Below, piece after piece: positions 57,985 to 64,000 of a stretch of DNA of 64,000 nt. Below the pieces are notes generated by a model. That model was given only the letters and a program-made list of their open reading frames with translations. It made no database searches and was not told where the DNA came from. Position 1 is the stretch's first letter; every line of letters starts with the position of its first letter. Source of the DNA: Lunatibacter salilacus (GTDB lineage Bacteria > Bacteroidota > Bacteroidia > Cytophagales > Cyclobacteriaceae). A program made the position numbers and the translations under genes. Location: positions 24,951 through 88,950 of the forward strand of contig NZ_VOLC01000026.1 in assembly GCF_009797935.1 (NCBI RefSeq). The letters run 5' to 3'.

Positions 57985-60192
57985 ATGAGCCATACAAAAG
58001 GTACAAACGGAGCAATCAATCCTTTTTATGCTGTTGAGATTGGAAGCGTTATTAAAGGTGATACAGGTCGTTTCCTCACATCGATACTAAAAGGAGATAT
58101 TACCAGAATGGTTCCTGATAAAGAGGTAAAACAAACCATGACAGGAGGCAGCTCCTATGCCTATACAGATAGTTTAAATCAAGGTTCTGTTGGGGTTTCC
58201 GGTTCATATGGAATCTCCGGACTGGCGAGTATCAATGCCGGCTTATCCGTGTATGCCGGTAATTCGGCTGCTGAACTTACCAAGAAAGTGGCGGTCAATT
58301 ATAATGTGCAGATGCTTTCCGGTGTCGAGTACGTAAATTTTAACGATTTAAGAGCAGAGGATTTAATCAATTCCCTGCAGGCCAACCCAAAGCAAATGGC
58401 ATTGGTTGCATTGGACAATTACAATGCGTTGATGAAAAAAATAGGAACCGAAAATCTGTTAGTCCTGATGCAACAACCGGATGAGCATCCGGAAATCATG
58501 AAATTGGTCGATGAATGGGTAAAGTCTGTGCAGCTTTTTTTTAAGGAACATGGCGACGGAATGGTAGTTGGGGTAGTATGGGGAGGTATGGGAACGGTTT
58601 CTTTGGAGATGATTAGTGCATCCGGCGAAAGCAGCTGGAAATACGGCAGCAAAGGTAATTTCACCTACTCAGGAGTTGGTAAAGCAATAACAGTAGAAGC
58701 TGCTTACGATGGAAGCAATTCGACAAGAGAATCAAAGGTGGATGTAAAAACAGCCTCCTGGTCAAGCGGGAGTTGTGTGCAGGCACAGGTGGCGGCCTGG
58801 AGTCAGGTTGTGGAGGGTAAGGCATTCAGCGAAATTTGCTCGATCAGTCTGCTGGAAAAAGCGCCTCAGGTCAGTGCAGTGAAAGAACCTCCAAAAATAC
58901 CGGCATTCCAAACACCGGCAAAAGATCCGCGGGTTACGGATAAAATAAAAGAAATAACGAGCCTGGATAGTTTGGAGGCATTTGCTAAGGCATCTGCGTA
59001 TGAACAGGCTAAAAAAACAGAAAAAGACCTGACATTGGATGAATTCCTAAAACGTTCTGAGAAAAAAGCAGACCCCCAGCCTGTTGTTGACCTTAAAAAC
59101 GAAGTTGCCGCCAATAATCTTGATGTACTGGTAGAAGCTGTTGTGCCGCCAAAGGTACAACTTGCCGCAAGCTTCAAAGCAATCGGACAGTTGGAAACCA
59201 AAACTGCCGAACAACTCGAAGCGGCAAAAAAGGACGATAGCTACACCGCGCTTGGCGTATGGATTAGTAACTGGCCGGATTTATTTCCATGGATGGCTAC
59301 CGGCTACTTAAATGCCATCGATGACCTAAGTTCTACACAGGGACTACTGAAAAAGCAAGCGATGATTCAGGATTTCCTTACGCTGGGGAAAACGTATTAT
59401 ATGCTTGATGCCAGCGGAATTTCATCTACCGATTTTAAGATGTCTCCGTTTACCCAGATTGCGGCCTCATTCAGTCAGCAGGCTGGGTATATCCGGGATA
59501 ATTTTGATGACGCAAATGTGATTCAAACTGCCTATGACAGATTAAGCAAGGATGCCCAGAAAATTTATACGAAATGGAATGATATTAAATTTTTGCGTAG
59601 TGCAGAGCTGGGATTGGGAGTAATGTATAAAGGCGAAAAGTCCATTACGCATACAATTACCAAAACAGCACATACGGCGGGCTATACCAAGGTTTGGTAT
59701 AAGACAGACGATTGTTCTTTTCTGCCTAAAAACTACAGTGCTTTTAGTACATTCTTAAAAGTGATTCCCTTTATAACTCCTACAGGAGATGTCTACGGTT
59801 TTGGGCCTTCTCAAATGCTTTTAAATCAAATTAACAGCGAAGGAGCTATATTCTCGAAAAATCCGTTCACCGCGGCAAAGCTTGAAGTGGATACCACGAA
59901 GCGTCTATTGAAAAAAGGCGATATGATTCTTTATCCGGTTCAATTTGACGCAGCCAAAGATATCGCCTCTTCCTGGCAGGGACAAAGCATAAGCACCAAT
60001 GTCGCGTCTATTAAAAATATTAACGAACATCTTGAAAATGCGGTAAAAGGGATGCAGGACCTAAACGTATACAGCTTTAGCAGCAGCAACTGGAAACCGA
60101 ACTGGAAACCCGAAAACTATTACAGCATTAACTCCATTAGAAAACAATATATTGGAATTGTGGAGGAGCTCCATAATGTGTTTGGTAAATGA
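57985..60192 (+). CDS. MACPF-like pore-forming protein, partner of the aegerolysin
   Basis: A 735-residue protein without signal peptide. H189-G-D-G-M-(x6)-G200-G201 keeps the exact spacing of the MACPF signature (Y/F-G-T/S-H-F/Y-x6-G-G), though the first positions are altered. It is followed by a beta-rich, Gly/Ser-rich stretch (about 205-290) suited to the membrane-inserting hairpins. Residues 40-190 and 205-300 fit the MACPF core; 300-735 is a long mixed tail I do not recognise, with a repeated-looking charged helical part (300-400). Size and pairing agree with AfIP-1B (about 77 kDa), reported as partner of the aegerolysin AfIP-1A in Alcaligenes, and with fungal pleurotolysin B. Identity as MACPF rests on motif and context; a structure comparison would decide it. 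Confidence 0.7.
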   Translation: MSHTKGTNGAINPFYAVEIGSVIKGDTGRFLTSILKGDITRMVPDKEVKQTMTGGSSYAYTDSLNQGSVGVSGSYGISGLASINAGLSVYAGNSAAELTKKVAVNYNVQMLSGVEYVNFNDLRAEDLINSLQANPKQMALVALDNYNALMKKIGTENLLVLMQQPDEHPEIMKLVDEWVKSVQLFFKEHGDGMVVGVVWGGMGTVSLEMISASGESSWKYGSKGNFTYSGVGKAITVEAAYDGSNSTRESKVDVKTASWSSGSCVQAQVAAWSQVVEGKAFSEICSISLLEKAPQVSAVKEPPKIPAFQTPAKDPRVTDKIKEITSLDSLEAFAKASAYEQAKKTEKDLTLDEFLKRSEKKADPQPVVDLKNEVAANNLDVLVEAVVPPKVQLAASFKAIGQLETKTAEQLEAAKKDDSYTALGVWISNWPDLFPWMATGYLNAIDDLSSTQGLLKKQAMIQDFLTLGKTYYMLDASGISSTDFKMSPFTQIAASFSQQAGYIRDNFDDANVIQTAYDRLSKDAQKIYTKWNDIKFLRSAELGLGVMYKGEKSITHTITKTAHTAGYTKVWYKTDDCSFLPKNYSAFSTFLKVIPFITPTGDVYGFGPSQMLLNQINSEGAIFSKNPFTAAKLEVDTTKRLLKKGDMILYPVQFDAAKDIASSWQGQSISTNVASIKNINEHLENAVKGMQDLNVYSFSSSNWKPNWKPENYYSINSIRKQYIGIVEELHNVFGK

Positions 60193-60219
60193 TATCGGTT
60201 TGCCTATGCCCATAAGGAT

Positions 60220-60260
60220 CCCATCAAAAGGACGTGACCTGACAGTTGATGGGGTTTTTT
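60220..60260 (+). terminator. Terminator of the aegerolysin-MACPF operon
   Basis: CCCATCAA (60220-60227) pairs with TTGATGGG (60246-60253) around an 18-base loop and is followed by GTTTTTTAT. It overlaps the stop of the convergent gene at 60259. Confidence 0.7.
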
Positions 60261-60783
60261 ATTTCAGGTCAAGCATATCCGTTATCTTCCGCATTGCGTC
60301 CGGATCTTGTTGCTCATACTTCTTATTTAGTAGTAAATAGGATTCTTTTTCGCGGGAGAATGCGTGCGTGAAATGTTCGGCGTTGAAGAAAAACTCGGCA
60401 AAATAGGTATAAACTGAAAAGCGCTTTGTGTTTGTCAAATCGAATTCATCAGCCGCTGGACCTGCGGTAAAAACAAATGAAGCAAGTGGGTTTTTCGCAT
60501 AGATTGACAATCCGATCTGAACGCAGGTGCCTATTACTTTTTTTGCTTTTACAGGACCCACATGGGCAAGTATGTTAAATTTATTTGGATTATCCTGAAG
60601 TGCTTCCAGACAAAAATGCAGCACATACACCTGATATACATATTCCTCAAAGGTTACCAAATAGCGATGTTCATCCGCATTAAATTTATAAACATGTACG
60701 GCTTTAAAATAGTGGGCGGGATTATTCGCCTTAAGTATTTCAAAGTAATCAAACGGATAGGTTTGTAATTCGGACAGTGACAT
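60259..60783 (-). CDS. Hypothetical protein downstream of the toxin operon, convergent
   Basis: A 174-residue soluble alpha/beta protein without signal peptide, rich in Phe, Tyr and His (FDYFEILKANNPAHYFKAVHVY near the start), lacking known motifs. It converges with the MACPF gene and sits inside the block bounded by the duplicated promoter. It might be a resistance or regulatory protein for the toxin, but orientation argues against co-expression; function unknown. Confidence 0.65.
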   Translation of the reverse strand: MSLSELQTYPFDYFEILKANNPAHYFKAVHVYKFNADEHRYLVTFEEYVYQVYVLHFCLEALQDNPNKFNILAHVGPVKAKKVIGTCVQIGLSIYAKNPLASFVFTAGPAADEFDLTNTKRFSVYTYFAEFFFNAEHFTHAFSREKESYLLLNKKYEQQDPDAMRKITDMLDLK

Positions 60784-61170
60784 AAAAGCAGGTTAACGGT
60801 GGTACGGTTGTCAATATACAAAGAAAGCAGCAGCCTTGATATCCTTGGGACGTTTCCCTCAAGGAAACGCCAAACCGATGGGCTTACTTCCATTTTGGAA
60901 ATTTACGTTCCTTTTAGGCATTCCTGTGGTGTTTGATTACCGTCAGCCAACAGGGCTACCATTCGTCCAAATGAAGCTAGACGTGGCAGAACTTTCCCAC
61001 AAAGCGGTTGGCTTCGTTTCAGTGAGTAGGTTTTCCACCTATCTAAAGTTTGTTACCGACCGCGAAAAAGAGTTGATTTTTGCCCGATAAATTGGGTGGT
61101 CACCGGAATACCCCCGGAATTATGTTTTTTATTTTTAAAATAGCCGTCCCGGTGCTCACTCCGTTAAACC

Positions 61171-61293
61171 AAACCCATTTTTAACAAGCTTTTACCAATG
61201 GTAACCAAAATATTATTAGGTTATCCAAATAAATACTAAAACTATAAATGGAATCCGAATAAAAAATACCCAGATTAGGGTATTTTTTTCGTA
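61171..61293 (+). repeat. Duplicated promoter region, copy B
   Basis: Homologue of 57071-57193 at offset 4100, 97 of 123 positions identical. It lies 275 bases before the metalloprotease gene. Confidence 0.85.
61261..61289 (+). promoter_or_regulatory. Palindromic operator-like site, copy 3
   Basis: AAAAAATACCC-AGATTA-GGGTATTTTTTT. The centre (61274.5) is 31.5 bases before TATCTTTA (61306-61313), a TAnnTTTA -7-like box. Likely controls the metalloprotease-ATPase pair. Confidence 0.65.
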
Positions 61294-61568
61294 AAATAAA
61301 GGCCCTATCTTTAAAAACGAGCAAGGTAGTTTCGGGGGGTGCGATCCTTATAGGCCTTATTTGAGGTTATAGGTTTTATTGTTAACTGGAAGGGGTTGAA
61401 AATATAGATGGAACTAAAAGTGCACCAAGTTAGCAAAATAAGGGAGATAATCCGAAATTAAAGTGCGTAAAAGTGCGGATATAAACGAGTTATAGGCAAG
61501 CGTAAAGAAAGACCGACACAACAATAAACCGATTTTGTAGGAAAAGGAATTTAGAGAGGAATAATAAA

Positions 61569-62066
61569 ATGACAGCAGAAGAAAAAGGTAGCTTATTTAG
61601 AAAACGATTTTTGCAAACCAGTTTTGGACAATTTCTACAAATTAGAAATGAATATTCAATTCTATTTCAAGCCCTGTCAGACGAAGATGTACAACGCCTC
61701 GATGAAATGAATATTTTCTTTTGCCGTTCCTATGCTCCTTCGTGTGTAACAGAATTGAAACACACACCAGCGGTTGAAACAATGCGATTGATAGTGTTTG
61801 AAGCAGAGCATTTAAAGAAACTATCACCCGAAGAAGTTGTTGCAATCATCCTTCACGAAATTGGACACGTGTTCAATCCGCATCAGGACTTACAACAGCG
61901 AGAGTTTAACGCAGACGACTTCGCAATTTCAAAAGGATATGGCAAACATATAAAATCAAGTTTGACAAAATCAATATCAACCGAGCCGACAGCATTTGAT
62001 AATCCAATAAACAGAGCAAGAGTTAAAAGAATTACTGAATTATTGAAATCTAATACTATAAAATGA
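61569..62066 (+). CDS. Zincin-type metalloprotease (HEXXH), ImmA/M48-like
   Basis: A 165-residue soluble protein with H96-E97-I-G-H100 and a downstream E112-F-N-A115-D116, the classic zinc site of small gluzincins such as ImmA/IrrE and M48-type enzymes. There is no signal peptide or membrane segment. The last bases overlap the ATPase gene start (ATGA), so the two are translationally coupled and likely act together. ImmA-type proteases cleave repressors on an inducing signal, but no HTH domain is fused here. Family beyond the motif is not recognised. Confidence 0.7.
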   Translation: MTAEEKGSLFRKRFLQTSFGQFLQIRNEYSILFQALSDEDVQRLDEMNIFFCRSYAPSCVTELKHTPAVETMRLIVFEAEHLKKLSPEEVVAIILHEIGHVFNPHQDLQQREFNADDFAISKGYGKHIKSSLTKSISTEPTAFDNPINRARVKRITELLKSNTIK

Positions 62067-63793
62067 TAAGGGTCATCGAAATTGAGCATATCAAAGGAAT
62101 TCAGCTCAAAAGGTTTGCATTAGATATTGCACATAACAAGCCAAGCCTTTTAGTTGCACCAAATGGTTTTGGGAAAAGCTCCTTAGCAACTGCTTTTAAT
62201 TCAATGAACAACAGACGTATTGCTTTAGATGAAGATGATTTATACTTAGAAAACATTGCAAACCTACCAAGAATCTATATTGAGTATATACGGCCTGATG
62301 GTTCTGTTGCAACTCTACAAGCGGATAATGCAAAAAATACCATCAGTAATGAAATTGATTGCTTCGTTATTAATAACCTCACAAAACCGAGAGGTATTGG
62401 TTCTCAATATGGAAGAGCAACTGCAACACTAGAGATAAAGGATGTCGTTTTAGTTGATAGAATTCCAGATAATATAGCATTCAATTACTCTTTCAGAGAT
62501 TCACAAGCACGGTTTGGCGTATGTAGTCGGGTTCTTCCAAATTCAAATGTAGTTTTAGCTAATTTACTATTGGTTGAACAATTAAGTGAAAATTACCTAT
62601 CATTACAAAGGGGAAATGGTGATAGAATACAAGGCAGAATCAATGCAATTATTGCTGAAATAAATGCACAACAAGGCACGGCACAAGTAATACTTGACTG
62701 GATAACCGACAATCGTTTAGCAGATTTAAAGCAAATTGAATATCTAAATACAATTGGAGATTTGATTCACGCTTTTGATATTGGCTTTAATTCAGAAGCA
62801 AAAAGTTATTTGGCAGCAATTCAGTTGATTTGGCTCTATAATCAAAACCCCAATAATTTCAAAGCCTCTTGTGTTTTCAGTATTTACAAATTAGACAAAC
62901 AACGTTTCGATAACACACTTTCAACTTTTAATTGTACTTGGAAAAGCATTCGTTCAAGTGAAACTGGTGGGAAACTCGTAGTAAAGTTTCCAAAAGCAAT
63001 CCATATTTCAAACGGACAAAGAGATATTTTGACATTTATTTCAATGCTTTTTAGGGCAAAAAGAAATTTGAAGAAAGCCGCAAACATTTTGATAATTGAT
63101 GAAGTATTCGATTATTTAGATGATGCTAATTTAACGGCTGCTCAATATTACATTACAACCTTTATTAAGGAATATGATTCTTTAGGAAAGAGAATATATC
63201 CATTAATTTTAACTCACTTAAATCCGAACTACTTCAAGAATTTTGCATTCAGTAATCAAAAGGTATATTATCTAGATAGTTCAACGATACAAGTTAGTCC
63301 ACATATTATACGTTTGCTTAGAAACAGAGAGAATGCGAATATTAAAGCAGACTTAGACAAGTATTTATTGCACTACCACCCAGGAACAATTAACAAAAGA
63401 GCAGAGTTTAGGGCTTTAGCGCTCCCCGAAACTTGGGGAGAATCAAACAATTTCATTCAACATCTTAACAATGAAGTAACAAACTACTTGGCTAATCAAC
63501 CTTACGACCCATTTGCAGTTTGTGGTGCATTAAGAGTTAAAATTGAAGAAATCGCTTATAATAAACTACAAAGTCCTGAAGCAAGAACTGCTTTTTTAAC
63601 AACACATAAAACTAGAAGTAAATTAGAGAAAGCGGAAGAAATGGGCATTGTATCTCCTGAATCACATTATCTACTTGGTATAATTTATAATGAAGGAATG
63701 CACTGGAAAGACAATCAGGACAACGTTTCCCCTATTGCTTCAAAACTTGAAAACTTGACAATCAAAAAATTGATAAGAGATGTTTTTGCGTAA
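62063..63793 (+). CDS. ABC-type ATPase (SMC/OLD-like), partner of the metalloprotease
   Basis: A 576-residue protein with Walker A A32-P-N-G-F-G-K38-S39, an ABC-like signature S316-N-G-Q-R320 and Walker B NILIID346-E347 followed by the D-loop-like FDYLDD, then a His in LTHLNP. This is the order of SMC/RecF/OLD-type ATPases without a Toprim nuclease domain. The last 150 residues are helical and unrecognised. Coupled by 4 bases to the metalloprotease, it probably senses or remodels a target (DNA or phage component) and controls the protease. Higher AT content than the operons to the left suggests transfer. Confidence 0.72.
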   Translation: MIRVIEIEHIKGIQLKRFALDIAHNKPSLLVAPNGFGKSSLATAFNSMNNRRIALDEDDLYLENIANLPRIYIEYIRPDGSVATLQADNAKNTISNEIDCFVINNLTKPRGIGSQYGRATATLEIKDVVLVDRIPDNIAFNYSFRDSQARFGVCSRVLPNSNVVLANLLLVEQLSENYLSLQRGNGDRIQGRINAIIAEINAQQGTAQVILDWITDNRLADLKQIEYLNTIGDLIHAFDIGFNSEAKSYLAAIQLIWLYNQNPNNFKASCVFSIYKLDKQRFDNTLSTFNCTWKSIRSSETGGKLVVKFPKAIHISNGQRDILTFISMLFRAKRNLKKAANILIIDEVFDYLDDANLTAAQYYITTFIKEYDSLGKRIYPLILTHLNPNYFKNFAFSNQKVYYLDSSTIQVSPHIIRLLRNRENANIKADLDKYLLHYHPGTINKRAEFRALALPETWGESNNFIQHLNNEVTNYLANQPYDPFAVCGALRVKIEEIAYNKLQSPEARTAFLTTHKTRSKLEKAEEMGIVSPESHYLLGIIYNEGMHWKDNQDNVSPIASKLENLTIKKLIRDVFA

Positions 63794-63815
63794 CCCACGA
63801 CAGACAAGAACGCCA

Positions 63816-63937
63816 GCCTGTAACAGGCGTTTGGCTCAATGGCGGGTGAAGTGGTTAATTGAACATTCTACCTCGCATCGACTTTTGTAGTGTATTGACA
63901 GTTTTGTACTCCGAAACCCGCCACTGCGCCAAGCGCC
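63816..63937. repeat. Integron- or MITE-like imperfect inverted repeat after the ATPase gene
   Basis: A small hairpin GCCTG-TAA-CAGGC (63816-63828) leads into a 22-base arm (63826-63847, starting GGCGTTTGGC). This arm pairs with 63916-63937 (ACCCGCCACTGCGCCAAGCGCC reversed) at 19 of 22 positions, with a 68-base AT-rich spacer. Such long folds with a conserved GCC/GGC arm resemble attC sites of cassette arrays, but the standard RYYYAAC/GTTRRRY boxes are not clear. Confidence 0.35.
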
Positions 63938-63957
63938 AAACCGTGTGTGACTTGAAT

Positions 63958-63973
63958 CAGCCCCTTGGGGCTG
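63958..63973. repeat. Short perfect palindrome CAGCCCC-TT-GGGGCTG
   Basis: A 16-base hairpin near the window end, of the kind found in dispersed intergenic repeats or at transposon ends; nothing else follows before the window stops. Confidence 0.35.
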
Positions 63974-64000
63974 AATGCTTTGAAATGGATGGAGAACTAT

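Larger units (their letters stand above)
60784..61568. other. Intergenic region: possible gene fragment (left) and promoter and leader of the metalloprotease operon (right)
   Basis: On the left, a frame at 60836-61090 (plus) reads as protein-like (for example GIPVVFDYRQPTGLPFV) but has no start context or domain and may be a relic. Around 60850 a small hairpin (CGTTTCC-CTCA-GGAAACG) occurs. From 61171 the promoter copy B begins; about 275 bases follow it with no gene. Near 61488 GTTATAGGCAAG resembles an integron-type recombination core. Confidence 0.5.

Noticed and set aside
60836..61090. 84-codon plus-strand frame between the 60259 gene and promoter copy B
   Set aside because: Protein-like in places, but no start support, no domain, and it lies before a duplicated promoter; treated only as a possible fragment.

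Overview
The window looks like chromosome of a Bacteroidota bacterium, most likely a marine or aquatic glycan degrader of the Cytophagales (Cyclobacteriaceae-like). The evidence is a SusC/SusD pair, many secreted enzymes and lipoproteins, absent or weak Shine-Dalgarno sites, and several promoters of the Bacteroidota type (TTTG, about 20 bases, TAnnTTTG). The genus cannot be fixed from the sequence alone. No rRNA, tRNA, CRISPR array or intact insertion sequence was seen.

1-21.6 kb is a catabolic island. In order: a GH2 glycosidase with fibronectin type III domains (its 5' end lies outside the window), a membrane-anchored protein with a flavinylation-like motif, a secreted FAD enzyme, a sodium:solute symporter, a second cytoplasmic FAD enzyme of the same family, a discoidin + GH9-like protein, an unrecognised secreted protein, a CBM9-like + PKD protein, an inositol 2-dehydrogenase (opposite strand), then a planctomycete-type set: cytochrome/DUF1549/DUF1553, DUF1501 and DUF1569. 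This suggests uptake and redox processing of a sugar or cyclitol released outside the cell. A hybrid histidine kinase (21.6-23.9 kb) faces away from a SusC-SusD-EEP phosphatase locus (24.8-30.8 kb).

31.9-56.8 kb is mostly household and assorted metabolic genes: DoxX, DEAD-box helicase, two nucleotide-binding oxidoreductases, a GH3-family protein, a sirtuin, an OmpA-family pair, topA, a SixA-like phosphatase, a MATE exporter, fdhD with an FdhF/YdeP-like molybdoenzyme, a sulfatase, a PQQ-cytochrome dehydrogenase and a cold-shock protein.

57-64 kb is the accessory region and the most interesting part. An aegerolysin gene is followed by a 735-residue protein with a degenerate MACPF signature, which looks like a two-component pore-forming toxin operon. 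About 4 kb downstream lies a metalloprotease-ATPase pair that resembles a defence or toxin module. The promoter regions of the two operons are copies of each other: 97 of 123 positions match without gaps, at an offset of exactly 4100 bases. Both contain an AT-flanked palindrome (ATACCC...GGGTAT) centred 31.5 bases before a -7-like box. A third, perfect palindrome with the same spacing sits at 49.17 kb with no obvious gene downstream. An integron-like or otherwise mobile fold ends the window.
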